Part shown: positions 1-8,799 of the stretch, piece after piece | Layout of the letters: each line of letters begins with the position of its first letter | How positions within the stretch are numbered: the first letter of the stretch is position 1 | From: Treponema vincentii | GTDB taxonomy: Bacteria > Spirochaetota > Spirochaetia > Treponematales > Treponemataceae | NCBI RefSeq assembly: GCF_018336815.1 | Contig: NZ_CP050497.1 | Span: forward strand, 2,542,001-2,606,000 | Reading direction: 5' to 3' | DNA length: 64,000 bases | The notes under the pieces: generated by a model | What the model was told of the DNA's origin: nothing | The model's input: the letters and a program-made list of their open reading frames with translations, nothing else | The model's database searches: none | Program-made: the position numbers and the translations under genes

Positions 1-1
1 A

Positions 2-439
2 ATGTTTTTATTTATTATCACTCGAATGATCGCTGTGCTTATATCGGTTATTCCAATCATTAAAACACCGCCGGGAGAATTGACCGCTGTTATAAACAAA
101 TTAAAAATCAATAGAAATATTGCGTTGTCTTTTATTTTTATGATGCGTTTTTTTCCGATTATCGGAAATGAATTTAAAGAGATTATCGAGTCTTTAAAAT
201 TGCGCGGATTATTTACCTTAACAAAACCGCTGCAAACAATGGAATATGTCTTTATCCCAATGATGTTTTCCGCTTCTAAAACAGCGGAAGAATTAGCTGC
301 TGCTGCGGAAGTACGAGGAATATCCGCTGCCGGAGTACACACCTCTAAGCGGGCTATCGTATTTACCGCCGTCGATTGGACTATCACACTGATCGCTCTT
401 GTTATATCCGCGGGATTATATTATTGGGAACTGCATTAA
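2..439 (+). CDS. ecfT: EcfT-like transmembrane subunit of an ECF importer, 5' end cut by window
   Basis: This is the C-terminal part of the energy-coupling factor transmembrane protein (CbiQ/EcfT family), which couples ATP hydrolysis by two ATPases to a substrate-binding S-component in vitamin or metal uptake. The visible 145 residues contain the family's cytoplasmic coupling helices, with Ala-Arg-Gly-like motifs at KLRGLF (about residue 66) and EVRGIS (about 102), then a last membrane helix ending in GLYYWELH. The true start lies before the window, so the apparent initial Met is not a start. It is followed after 2 nt by the first ATPase gene, and a second ATPase overlaps that one, giving an EcfT-EcfA-EcfA order. 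The S-component and therefore the substrate are not visible. Confidence 0.8.
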   Translation: MFLFIITRMIAVLISVIPIIKTPPGELTAVINKLKINRNIALSFIFMMRFFPIIGNEFKEIIESLKLRGLFTLTKPLQTMEYVFIPMMFSASKTAEELAAAAEVRGISAAGVHTSKRAIVFTAVDWTITLIALVISAGLYYWELH

Positions 440-441
440 AA

Positions 442-1182
442 ATGATTACATTAGATCATATCTACTATTCATATCCGCAATCGTCAAAAGAAAATCTTGA
501 CGATATAACGATGGAGATACAAGATGGAGAGGCTGTCGCTTTAATCGGATTGAGCGGATGCGGAAAAACAACGATAACGCGAATTCTCAACGGGCTTGCC
601 TATACATTTTTTTCAGGCAAAATGGAAGGCAGTATATCGCTTAACGGCATCGACCCGAGCAAAAAAGAATTATATGAAATAGGGCGGATGATCGGCTCTA
701 TTTTTCAAAATCCAAAAAGTCAGTTTTTTGCAGAAGTTGTAGAAGATGAAATTGCATTCGGCTTGGAAAATTACGGTATCGAACGTACCGAAATTGTCAA
801 GCGTATTACCGACTCTCTACGTATGATTAACGGCGAAACGTTACGAACAAGAAATCTGTTTCAGCTTTCAAGCGGCGAAAGACAGAAAGTCGCGATTGCA
901 TCAATCAATGCACTTGATCCGCCGGTCTATGTATTTGATGAACCTTCTGCAAATCTCGATATGACAAGTGTGGAAGCGCTAAAACGATTAATGGCTTTGT
1001 TAAAGAAGAAAGGAAAAACGCTTATCGTTTCCGAACATCGAATCTACTATCTCAAAGATATCATCGATCGGTATTATTACATAGAAGACGGAAAAATTAT
1101 CCGCTGCTATACAAAGGAAATATTTGAACATTCACCGGTTGAATTTTTTTCAGCAGCAGGGTTTACGCTTATATTCCCTTGA
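442..1182 (+). CDS. ecfA: ECF transporter ATP-binding protein (first)
   Basis: This ABC ATPase powers an ECF-type importer together with the upstream EcfT and the downstream second ATPase. Visible motifs are Walker A GLSGCGKTT (about residue 36), Q-loop IFQNPKSQF, signature LSSGERQKVAIA and Walker B VYVFDEPSANLD, with the switch His in VSEHRIYYL. I chose ATG 442, 2 nt after the ecfT stop, because homologues start directly with a short strand (MITLDHIYYSY); an upstream in-frame ATG at 376 would lie inside ecfT. The gene is about 246 aa, somewhat short for EcfA (usually 270-290), and its last 20 residues overlap the next gene in another frame. Confidence 0.85.
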   Translation: MITLDHIYYSYPQSSKENLDDITMEIQDGEAVALIGLSGCGKTTITRILNGLAYTFFSGKMEGSISLNGIDPSKKELYEIGRMIGSIFQNPKSQFFAEVVEDEIAFGLENYGIERTEIVKRITDSLRMINGETLRTRNLFQLSSGERQKVAIASINALDPPVYVFDEPSANLDMTSVEALKRLMALLKKKGKTLIVSEHRIYYLKDIIDRYYYIEDGKIIRCYTKEIFEHSPVEFFSAAGFTLIFP

Positions 1183-1900
1183 CCGTATTGAACCGCACGG
1201 AAAAACAATATCCGGAACACGGCGCCTAACAATCGATAACATCTCTTTTTCATACAACAGACAATCGTTACTGGAAAATTTAAGCTATTGTTTTATAAGC
1301 GGCACGATATACGGCATCATCGGCGGTAACGGCGCCGGTAAAAGCACCTTCGCAAAAGTACTGAGCGGACTGCTGCGTGAAAAACACGGCAGTATTTCTT
1401 CGTGCGGAAAAGACAGCTGCAATGACATAAAACTCAACAGCCGTACACGGAGGAAAACGATATACTATTTGTCAAATAACCTTGACAGTAATCTTTTTGA
1501 AGTTTCCGCTGCAGAAGAACTGCGATTAAACGATCCCGCCGCCGACACTGCTGAAATCCTAAAAGATTACTGTTTAGATACCGTTGCGGATACACATCCG
1601 CAAATCCTCTCCGGTGGACAAAAACAACGACTAGCAATCGCCGCCGTCTCATTATTAAAAAGAGACGCGTATATTTTCGACGAACCGACGAGCGGCTTAG
1701 ACGGAAAGAATATGCGCCTTATAGCCGATAAAATGCGAGAATTGCAAGCACAAGATAAAATCGTTATTGTTATTTCTCACGACTATGAATTTTTAATGGA
1801 GATTTGCAGTATTGTATTACACTTAAACGGGAATTCATTTACGGAATACACTGCTGCAAGCGATAAAGAAAAGATATTGAACATTTTGCAGCAGGAATAA
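1124..1900 (+). CDS. ecfA: ECF transporter ATP-binding protein (second)
   Basis: This is the second ABC ATPase of the same ECF module. Motifs are Walker A GGNGAGKST (about residue 66), signature LSGGQKQRLAIA and Walker B AYIFDEPTSGLDG, followed by the switch His in VISHDYEF. ATG 1124 gives 258 aa and a 59-nt overlap with the preceding ATPase, which suggests translational coupling; no clear ribosome binding site distinguishes it from a later non-ATG start. Two unlike ATPases side by side are typical of group II ECF transporters. A hairpin follows the stop at 1907-1939. Confidence 0.85.
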   Translation: MNIHRLNFFQQQGLRLYSLDRIEPHGKTISGTRRLTIDNISFSYNRQSLLENLSYCFISGTIYGIIGGNGAGKSTFAKVLSGLLREKHGSISSCGKDSCNDIKLNSRTRRKTIYYLSNNLDSNLFEVSAAEELRLNDPAADTAEILKDYCLDTVADTHPQILSGGQKQRLAIAAVSLLKRDAYIFDEPTSGLDGKNMRLIADKMRELQAQDKIVIVISHDYEFLMEICSIVLHLNGNSFTEYTAASDKEKILNILQQE

Positions 1901-1906
1901 ACACCA

Positions 1907-1939
1907 AACCTGTTCGGAAACTTCCGTTTCAGAACAGGT
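1907..1939. repeat. palindromic repeat, AACCTGTTC hairpin (copy 1)
   Basis: Inverted repeat AACCTGTTC / GAACAGGT with an inner GGAA-TTCC pairing. A near-identical copy lies at 59475-59508 in another operon. There is no T-run after it on the plus strand, so it reads as a dispersed palindrome rather than a clear terminator of the ECF genes. Confidence 0.6.
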
Positions 1940-2034
1940 CGACTCTGTATTAAAGCCGCGGATTATAAATACAGCTCATAAAATCAGCTAGGTGCAAAAC
2001 GAATTCTTAAAATCGGCTTACCTTGTACTCTGCC

Positions 2035-2511
2035 TTACACTTGCCGCGTAAATTTTTCGGTAAAAAATACCAAGTTCTTTGCAAGGAATACGGCAGAATA
2101 GGTAATAATACTGCCCGCGCATAAAAGCGCAAATGAGATGCAGAAAGAATCGCCGAATTGGCTTAAACCGATTTTTCCGATATCGCTGAACGGCAAAAAG
2201 ATAAATCCGGTAATCAAAAAGACACCAACAGCGAGCCAAGGAAGCAGCGACTTATTTTTCTCCTGCCGAGAGACAGCTGGAACAGTCTGTTTATTCAGTA
2301 AGTGTATTGCGTTCATTGTCGCAGCAAACATCCGCTCATCCGCTGCAATAGGTGTACGCAATATCTGCCGCTGAACATTCTCTCCAGCAACCATCCGATT
2401 AACGGCTTGCCTACATGACGTACAGCATAAAAGATGCATCTTGAGCCCTGTCGGCAACGATTCGTTTTTATCAAGTAAAAGATACTGATCTTGAAAAATA
2501 TCACAATTCAT
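2035..2511 (-). CDS. zinc-finger anti-sigma factor, membrane-bound
   Basis: The 158-aa protein has the HxxxCxxC motif of zinc-binding anti-sigma factors (HLLCCTSC, about residues 25-32), then two hydrophobic helices (around residues 93-110 and 125-150). It would hold the adjacent ECF sigma factor at the membrane until a signal releases it. I start it at ATG 2511 because GGAG lies 5 nt upstream, whereas the longer form from 2526 lacks such a site. It lies 21 nt downstream of the sigma gene on the same strand, the usual sigma/anti-sigma order. The inducing signal cannot be told from the sequence. Confidence 0.7.
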   Translation of the reverse strand: MNCDIFQDQYLLLDKNESLPTGLKMHLLCCTSCRQAVNRMVAGENVQRQILRTPIAADERMFAATMNAIHLLNKQTVPAVSRQEKNKSLLPWLAVGVFLITGFIFLPFSDIGKIGLSQFGDSFCISFALLCAGSIITYSAVFLAKNLVFFTEKFTRQV

Positions 2512-2532
2512 AGAATCTCCATCCATTAATTG

Positions 2533-3181
2533 CTAATTGTGCGCAACAACCGGATACGGGAACATCGTATCCCGATGGGTGTACTCAAAAATCGTCCGGT
2601 CTTCTTTCAAATATTCCCGTAAAATTTTCTTTGCACGGAAGATATGAGATTTTATCGTATTCAACGGCAGTTCGGTAATAGCCGCAATGTCGGTATAGCT
2701 CATATCGTAAAAAAAATAAAGGTCGATACAAATACGGTAATTATCGGGTAAACTGTTTACCGCCTCACGCACTGACAAAATGATACATTCATTCAAATGT
2801 TTTTCTTCGGGATTATCTCCCCGATACTCAATTTCAGTACCATCAGCAAGTGAGGCATAGCTCCGTCGTTTTTTTAGCCGAGTTAATGGCTGTATTATAG
2901 GCGATACGCATCAGCCATGTCGCAAACGGAGCCTCAGCGCGGAACGTCCCAAGTGCAGCGTATGCCTTCAACATCACGTCTTGCACAAAATCTTCACAAT
3001 CATCGGTATTGTCAAAAAAACTCAGCCCAAGCATATAGACCCGTTTTTGATATTGCGCCACTAATACGGCAAAGGCTTGCGTATTGCCGTTTAATACCGC
3101 TTTGCACACTTCGTAATCCCGCAGCGTTTGATTAAGCCCTTCTTTTTTATAAACGGCGGCATAATCGGTTGTCATATTCAT
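2533..3181 (-). pseudogene. ECF-type RNA polymerase sigma factor, frame broken at an A7 run
   Basis: The first frame (3181 down to about 2869) encodes sigma region 2, with the EDFVQDVMLKAY and FATWLMRIAYN blocks. The second frame, ending at 2533, encodes region 4 with the helix-turn-helix LPLNTIKSHIFRAKKIL. The frames join at a run of seven A (minus strand, 2875-2869). With six A the product reads through as SAKKRRSYASLADGTEI and continues into region 4, about 215 aa, the normal size of the family. As given, translation stops at about residue 112 and region 4 is lost. The start has a GGAGG site. It sits between a membrane protein gene and the anti-sigma gene. Either the run is miscalled or expression depends on slippage. 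Confidence 0.75.
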
Positions 3182-3184
3182 TGC

Positions 3185-3556
3185 CTATCCCTCCGTTTTT
3201 CCTTCCGGCAAAGCAACAGGCTTTCGTACTTCACTACCCCAACTGTGGCGGGTAATTACATAAAAGAGCGTAAGGCTAATACCAAGCGCGAGCGGAATTA
3301 GACCTCCGAGTAAAATATACCCAACTCCGGCAATAAAATAGAACAAACCGAATAATACACAGCCGATAACGGTCAGCATAATACCTAACAGTAAGCAAAA
3401 AAGGCGAATATTAACGGCAGGACGGATATAGGTATTTGTCTTAATTTGAAGCATAATCTGCTTATGCCGCCATAAAAAATAAAAAAAGACCAAAACACTT
3501 CCCATCACAATCCCAACAATCGGAATAACGGCGATAATAATCTGTACTGCAACCAT
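3185..3556 (-). CDS. small membrane protein of unknown function in sigma-factor operon
   Basis: The 123-aa product has an N-terminal hydrophobic helix (residues 5-28) and two more close together (about 50-72 and 76-100), with a polar C-terminal tail. I do not recognise its family with confidence. Its stop lies 3 nt before the sigma factor start, inside the sigma ribosome binding region, so the three genes 3556-2035 form one operon. Membrane proteins in this position are often part of the sensing branch, but this is inference from context only. Confidence 0.6.
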   Translation of the reverse strand: MVAVQIIIAVIPIVGIVMGSVLVFFYFLWRHKQIMLQIKTNTYIRPAVNIRLFCLLLGIMLTVIGCVLFGLFYFIAGVGYILLGGLIPLALGISLTLFYVITRHSWGSEVRKPVALPEGKTEG

Positions 3557-3622
3557 TTTTACTGCTTCCTCCGCAAATAAACACTCAAAAACTCACCGAA
3601 GTTTTTAAAGGTTGTTCTTGTT

Positions 3623-4106
3623 TTAATAAAGAATAACAAATTCTTCAAAATAGATATTATGTATCTTTCCCAATACGAGCTGCTTGTTTATCCGTTCCAT
3701 AAGCGTCTGTTTTATATCCTGCGGTAACTCGCTGCTGAGCCGATATGCGCTTTCGAGCGAGAACCAGTCGAGTATGCTTTTTTTAAGCGCTTCTTTTTTT
3801 CGTAACCAATTCTTCCTGAAACGCCGTATCGGACGCCTTATATTCAAGGAACGGTTTTATAACAACGGTAATCGGCGGATTATCGGCTGTAACGGCACGC
3901 AGCTGACCGAGATCGCCGTATAACGCATATTCTTTAGGAGGGATATAGGCGGTACCCGCTTCCGCTTCTTCCTCCTGCCGGACGGAAGCTCGGTCTTTTG
4001 TCTTTTTGACAAAAGCGACGACTGTTCCGATTACAATAGCGGCAATCAGCATAATGATAACAATTCGCAACAATTTAAATAGTTTGTCCGACGGATATAC
4101 GCTCAT
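3623..4106 (-). pseudogene. FliL-like membrane protein, frame broken at an A7 run
   Basis: The N-terminal frame (4106 to about 3794) gives a membrane anchor (LLRIVIIMLIAAIVIGTVV) and a periplasmic part with ITVVIKPFLEYKA. The C-terminal frame, ending at 3623, gives LKKSILDWFS, DIKQTLMERINKQL and KIHNIYFEEFVI, the pattern at the end of FliL-type flagellar basal-body proteins (about 160 aa). Both frames meet at a run of seven A (plus-strand T 3794-3800); six would restore a single frame through VTKKEALKK. FliL proteins surround the stator and affect flagellar torque, here presumably of the periplasmic flagella. This would be an extra copy away from a flagellar operon. Confidence 0.6.
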
Positions 4107-4187
4107 ATTTATGATGAGTATATCAAAAAAAAACGATTGACAAAAGCCTCTTTTTATCTATAATAGGCTCATTGCAACGCGCTTTTT

Positions 4188-4271
4188 GCCCCGGTGGTGG
4201 AATTGGTAGACACGCTAGTTTCAGGTACTAGTGCTTTCACGGGCATGGGGGTTCAAGTCCCCCCCAGGGCA
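4188..4271 (+). tRNA. tRNA-Leu (CAG anticodon)
   Basis: An 84-nt class II tRNA. The anticodon arm is CTAGT-TTCAGGT-ACTAG, giving anticodon CAG that reads CUG leucine codons. The D-arm region TGGTGGAATTGGTAGACACG, a long variable arm and the T arm GGGGGTTCAAGTCCCCC are present. Acceptor ends GCCCCGG and CCAGGGC pair except for one C-A mismatch. The CCA end is not encoded. Confidence 0.95.
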
Positions 4272-4436
4272 GTCCTTCTATCAGATACGGAACGTATACA
4301 ATAGATACCGCCGAATAACCGCTCACCAATACCTCTCAATCAAAGCCACACAGCAGAAGCTTTTCATTCGATAATAGCTTTAACAAAATAGCTTTAAAAA
4401 CTTTTACGAAAGCGTTGCATCAGAGAGGAGTTCACT

Positions 4437-6260
4437 ATGAAAGATAAAAAACACGGCTTCTTTTATTCGCTCTTTCGCGGTTTAAATCTTATTCGTTTAA
4501 TTATTCTCAATATCATTTTTTTTGTTCTGCTCTTTTTATTTGTTGCAGCGTTGTATAAATATAATGACAGTACAGGCAAACCGAAAAACACCCGTGTAAC
4601 GGTTTATGCAGATTCCGTTTTATTGATTAATCCTGCAGGACGCCTGACCGAAAAGCCCGATGAATTTATCTGGCGGAATTATCTACTGCCGGATACAGCC
4701 TCCGATGCAATTCTTTTATCGGATATTACCGACGCCTTACGCCATGCCGCACATGACCGGCGTATCACGGCAGTTTTGCTCGACCTTACCGGACTCTACG
4801 GTATTTCCACAGGTCATTTTACAGAATTAAAAACCGCATTAATCGAATATAAAGATTCCAATAAACCGCTCTACGCATTTTCAACAAGCTACGGATTAGG
4901 GCGCTATTACATTGCCTCTTTTGCCGACCATATCTACCTTGATCCGATGGGCGAGGTGGACCTATCGGGCTTTTATACCGAATCGCTTTTTTACGGTGAA
5001 ATGGAACATAAGCTCGGCGTTCGATGGAATGTTGCTCATGCCGGAGCTTTTAAATCGATGGCTGAAACATATTCGCGTACCGAAATGTCTACCGGAGTGC
5101 GTAACAATCATCTATCCGTATTGAAAGACTTATGGCACACATACCTACAAGACATAGCCGCAAATAGAGCCGCTGATGCAAGCCTTTTTGAAACATATAC
5201 GGTAAACTATAACGACGCACTAAGAAAGGTAAACGGAGACAGCGCGCAAGCGGCAGCGGATGCAAACCTGATAACCGATATCGGTACGTATGAAGAATGC
5301 GGTGTTGAACTCGGCGTATTGGATGAGGAAACATATAATCTTTCTTCACGGGATTATATCGATTACAATAGCTATAATAAGTCTTTTAAAAAGAAAGAAA
5401 CGGATAATCAAATCGGTGTCATCTATTTAACCGGATCGATTACGGGAACTACCGGCAATACTGCCGATAATGCGGATAGTCCTACCCTCATCGATTTATT
5501 CGATGAAGCAGCCGATGACGATTCAATTAAAGCAGTAGTATTGCGGATTGATTCGGGCGGCGGAGAGGTAAATGCCTCTGAAGATATACGGAGAAGCGTG
5601 GAATGGCTCTCAAAAAAAATCGGCAAGCCTGTTGTCGTGTCGATGGGCGATATAGCAGCCTCAGGAGCATATTGGATTGCTTCTTCCGCCGACTATATTT
5701 TTTGCTCACCCTATACCATTACCGGTTCAATCGGTGTCTTTGCCGTTTCACCATCTATCCAAAAAGCGGTACAAGAATACTTCGGAATTCATGTAGATGG
5801 GGTGAGTGCTTCCGGTCGTATGCCCTATTCCATTTTCCGCAATCCGACCGACGAAGAAAAAACGCAAGCCGAATTGGAAGTGATGCACACATACTCAATC
5901 TTTTTAGATAAGGTCGCGCAGGGCAGAAATCTCCCGCGTGCGACGGTCGAAGAATTAGCTCAAGGGAAAATTTATTCCGGTACGCAGGCGAAGGAGCTGC
6001 AGCTTGCCGATGAGCTTGGCGGTTTTATCGATGCCGTCAATTATGCCGCGACAAAGACAGGCATAAAGGAAACGTATTCGCTCAAGGTTTTATACAAAGA
6101 ACCGCCTGTAACCGACGAAATCTTAAAGACGCTGCTTGCCGAAAATGCCCGATTCTATAAAACCGCCGATCTGCAAGTGCTGCACGAACTTTTCGGACTG
6201 CGGTCAAAAAAAGGCTTTTACGTATACACTCCCATCAAAGCGCCGATGGAAGAAAGATAG
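4437..6260 (+). CDS. sppA: signal peptide peptidase SppA (long form)
   Basis: Membrane-bound serine protease that degrades cleaved signal peptides. The 607-aa length matches the two-domain 67-kDa form. A single N-terminal membrane helix spans about residues 20-43. The N-terminal domain carries the lysine of the Ser-Lys dyad in AGAFKSMAETY (Lys206), and the C-terminal domain carries the nucleophile in DIAASGAYW (Ser409, the same number as in E. coli SppA). The start ATG 4437 is preceded by GAGAGGAG. The gene stands alone between tRNA-Leu and a pair of hairpins downstream. Confidence 0.9.
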   Translation: MKDKKHGFFYSLFRGLNLIRLIILNIIFFVLLFLFVAALYKYNDSTGKPKNTRVTVYADSVLLINPAGRLTEKPDEFIWRNYLLPDTASDAILLSDITDALRHAAHDRRITAVLLDLTGLYGISTGHFTELKTALIEYKDSNKPLYAFSTSYGLGRYYIASFADHIYLDPMGEVDLSGFYTESLFYGEMEHKLGVRWNVAHAGAFKSMAETYSRTEMSTGVRNNHLSVLKDLWHTYLQDIAANRAADASLFETYTVNYNDALRKVNGDSAQAAADANLITDIGTYEECGVELGVLDEETYNLSSRDYIDYNSYNKSFKKKETDNQIGVIYLTGSITGTTGNTADNADSPTLIDLFDEAADDDSIKAVVLRIDSGGGEVNASEDIRRSVEWLSKKIGKPVVVSMGDIAASGAYWIASSADYIFCSPYTITGSIGVFAVSPSIQKAVQEYFGIHVDGVSASGRMPYSIFRNPTDEEKTQAELEVMHTYSIFLDKVAQGRNLPRATVEELAQGKIYSGTQAKELQLADELGGFIDAVNYAATKTGIKETYSLKVLYKEPPVTDEILKTLLAENARFYKTADLQVLHELFGLRSKKGFYVYTPIKAPMEER

Positions 6261-6265
6261 TAGGA

Positions 6266-6302
6266 GATATTTTTCTTTTTTTCCGACAAAAAGAAAAATA
6301 TC
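6266..6302 (+). terminator. hairpin after sppA
   Basis: Perfect 15-bp inverted repeat GATATTTTTCTTTTT / AAAAAGAAAAATATC starting 6 nt after the sppA stop. The stem is AT-rich and lacks a GC core or T tail, so it could be a dispersed palindrome that also ends transcription. A second hairpin, CTTAGGGC-TCT-GCCCTAAG, follows at 6333-6351. From 6352 to about 6603 I see no gene or clear signal. Confidence 0.45.
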
Positions 6303-6603
6303 CCCTACGACCCCTAAAAAGAAAAATAACGGCTTAGGGCTCTGCCCTAAGAACCCGCCTTTGTTTCAAGACATAGTTCTGAAAATAAAAGCTAAGAAGT
6401 GATGGTTTTAACACTAACTCGTTTCAGTACCGCAATATGGATGGCGGTGGTTTCATGCAGAAGCACAGATACAAAAATAGCTAAGAATCTCAAGAAAAAA
6501 TTTCCATTTTAATTACGAACACACAAAAAAAACGCCCCCATGCCGGAATCTTCTCCAACTTGAGGACGGTCGATTTAATTTGTAATTGGTAATGTTTTTT
6601 TAC

Positions 6604-6669
6604 TTACAACATTGCAATTTTCAGCTGCTTGCCGAAAGCGGCGGCGGCTTTTTGTAGGGTAGAAAGCTT
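6604..6669 (-). pseudogene. C-terminal remnant of an XRE-type regulator or antitoxin
   Basis: The minus strand encodes KLSTLQKAAAAFGKQLKIAM and a stop. This resembles the final helix of small HTH antitoxins (pattern SLxTLxKxAxAFGKxL). Nothing of the rest of the gene is present: the fragment abuts and overlaps the end of oppF in another frame. It is probably what a deletion left behind, but at 22 codons chance similarity is possible. Confidence 0.35.
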
Positions 6670-7678
6670 ATTCGCAAAGGAAACACGCAACTTGGTGGCC
6701 GTTTCCTTTGTCTTTCAGCTGCGGGATAGTGTTTTTGCAGTGCTCCATACGCTTGGGGCAGCGATCGTAAAAATAGCAACCTGTACGCTTTTCCGCAGGA
6801 GACGGTACGTCACCCGACAGGATAATGCGCTTGCGCTTACGCTCAATTTCGGGATCGGGGATAGGCGCTGCAGACAGGAGCGCTTCCGTGTACGGGTGCA
6901 GCGGCTTTGAGTAAAGCTCTTCGGCATCGGCAATTTCTACGATAACGCCGAGGTACATAACCGCAACCCGCGTGGAAATATACTGAATAACGGCAAGGTC
7001 GTGCGCGATAAACACATAGGTAAGCCCGAATTCATCCTGCAAATCCTTAAAGAGGTTAAGAATCTGCGCTTGGATGGATACGTCGAGCGCACTGACCGGC
7101 TCATCCGCAAGGATTAACTCCGGCTGAAGCGCAAGCGCACGGGCAATACCGATACGCTGCCGCTGCCCGCCTGAAAACTCATGCGGGTACCGGTTGCGGA
7201 AAAAGCGAGAAAGTCCGACCTTTTCCATTAACACTTCGACACGATCGTCAATTTCTTTTTTTGTATACGAAAGGATGCCGCGCTTCGTTAAAATCCGCAT
7301 CGGTTCTGCGATAATATTTCCTGCCGTCATACGCGGGTTCAGCGATGCATACGGGTCTTGGAATACCATCTGCATATCCTTGCGCGCCTGCATCAGCGTA
7401 TGGTGCGAACAACCGGCAAGCTCCATCCCCTTAAACAGAACGGAACCCGATGTCGGTGTATACAGCTGTGCAATGGCGCGGGCTGCGGTTGATTTTCCGC
7501 AACCGGACTCCCCGACAAGGCCGAGCGTTTCACCCTTTTTGACCGAAAAACTGATGCCGTCCACCGCGCGGATAGCACCTTTCTTACGTGAGAAGAGGCC
7601 GCCTTCCGCAAACGGAAAATGCATCTTTAAATCCTTGACGGTCAATAATGCTTCCGATTCGTTATATTTTTCTTCCAT
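6668..7678 (-). CDS. oppF: oligopeptide ABC transporter ATP-binding protein OppF
   Basis: One of the two ATPases of the oligopeptide importer. Motifs are Walker A GESGCGKST (about residue 56), Q-loop VFQDPYASLNP, signature FSGGQRQRIGIARAL, Walker B LILADEPVSALD and the switch His FIAHDLAV. The C-terminal oligopeptide-transporter extension has the cysteine cluster expected of OppF/DppF (TGCYFYDRCPKRMEHC). The 336-aa length is normal. It is the last gene of the oppBCDF run, 12 nt after oppD. Confidence 0.9.
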   Translation of the reverse strand: MEEKYNESEALLTVKDLKMHFPFAEGGLFSRKKGAIRAVDGISFSVKKGETLGLVGESGCGKSTAARAIAQLYTPTSGSVLFKGMELAGCSHHTLMQARKDMQMVFQDPYASLNPRMTAGNIIAEPMRILTKRGILSYTKKEIDDRVEVLMEKVGLSRFFRNRYPHEFSGGQRQRIGIARALALQPELILADEPVSALDVSIQAQILNLFKDLQDEFGLTYVFIAHDLAVIQYISTRVAVMYLGVIVEIADAEELYSKPLHPYTEALLSAAPIPDPEIERKRKRIILSGDVPSPAEKRTGCYFYDRCPKRMEHCKNTIPQLKDKGNGHQVACFLCE

Positions 7679-7690
7679 GATAAGCGCCTC

Positions 7691-8797
7691 CTATTCGTTA
7701 TTTCCCGCAACTTCAGCTGCCGCATTGTTCGATACGGAAGCAACCGAAACAGCCTCTCCGCCTTGTGTCGAACCTTGGGATACGGCGGCCGATTCCTTGG
7801 CAGCGTTTTCCGACTGATAGAGCCAGCAGCTCGTGCGGTGACTGGGCGAAAGACTGTATGAAGCGGGGTACTCCGTCTTACACTGCGGCATCGCTTCACT
7901 GCAGCGCGGATAGAACGGACAGCACGGCGGCAAGTCGATGACGTTCGGCGGTTGTCCGCTGATGGAAAAGAGCCGTCCGGCATTTTTTTTGTCCATACGC
8001 GGTACCGACTTAATCAAGCCGCGCGTATAGGGATGCGCAGGATTTGCAAACAATTCATCCACCCCGCCCTGCTCTACAATGCGTCCCGCATACATAACAC
8101 ATACGCGATCGCACATACCGGCCACCAATCCGAGCGAGTGTGTAATCAAGATAACGGCAGTACCGAGCCGGGCGCTCAAGTCCCCGATTAAGTCCAAAAT
8201 CTGTGCCTGAATGGTAACGTCCAACGCGCTGGTCGGCTCGTCGGCAATCAGCACTTCGGGGTCGCAGCTTAATCCCATTGCAATCATAACGCGCTGACGC
8301 ATACCGCCTGAGAACTGGTGCGGATAGCAGTCCACCCGTTTTTCCGCCGCCGGAATGCCGACAAGCTTGAGCATTTCGATTGCCCGGTCGCGCGCATCTT
8401 TCTTCGATAAGCCCTGATGCAGCCGAATCGTTTCGATCATCTGCGTAGAGATTTTTAAAAAGGGATTAAGACTCGTCATCGGGTCTTGGAAAATCATCGA
8501 GATTTTATTTCCCCGCAACTGCCTAATCTCTTGCTTATCCATCTTGAGCACGTCTTTGCCGCCGAACCACACCTCTCCGCCGATAATTTTCCCCGGAGGA
8601 TTAGGAATCAGGTTCATAATCGCTAAGTTGGTTACACTCTTTCCCGAACCGGACTCGCCGACAATCGCCAGCATTTCGCGTTTATGCAAATCGAAAGAAA
8701 CACCGTCGACAGCCTTTACGATACCGGCATCAGTCCAGAACCACGTTTGTAAATTTTTAACCTGTAAGATCTTCTCGTCTGATTTTTGATTATTCAT
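7691..8797 (-). CDS. oppD: oligopeptide ABC transporter ATP-binding protein OppD
   Basis: The second ATPase of the importer. Motifs are Walker A GESGSGKSV (about residue 47), Q-loop IFQDPMTSLNP, signature FSGGMRQRVMIAMGL, Walker B LIADEPTSALD and switch His LITHSLGL. The oligopeptide extension contains CPFYPRCSEAMPQC. A C-terminal tail of about 40 residues rich in Ala, Ser and Asn follows the usual domain end and is probably not structured. It lies 2 nt after oppC. Confidence 0.9.
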   Translation of the reverse strand: MNNQKSDEKILQVKNLQTWFWTDAGIVKAVDGVSFDLHKREMLAIVGESGSGKSVTNLAIMNLIPNPPGKIIGGEVWFGGKDVLKMDKQEIRQLRGNKISMIFQDPMTSLNPFLKISTQMIETIRLHQGLSKKDARDRAIEMLKLVGIPAAEKRVDCYPHQFSGGMRQRVMIAMGLSCDPEVLIADEPTSALDVTIQAQILDLIGDLSARLGTAVILITHSLGLVAGMCDRVCVMYAGRIVEQGGVDELFANPAHPYTRGLIKSVPRMDKKNAGRLFSISGQPPNVIDLPPCCPFYPRCSEAMPQCKTEYPASYSLSPSHRTSCWLYQSENAAKESAAVSQGSTQGGEAVSVASVSNNAAAEVAGNNE

Positions 8798-8799
8798 CG

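Noticed and set aside
7194..7817. A 207-codon frame opposite oppF/oppD
   Set aside because: It spans the junction of two certain genes on the other strand and has no motif or ribosome binding site.
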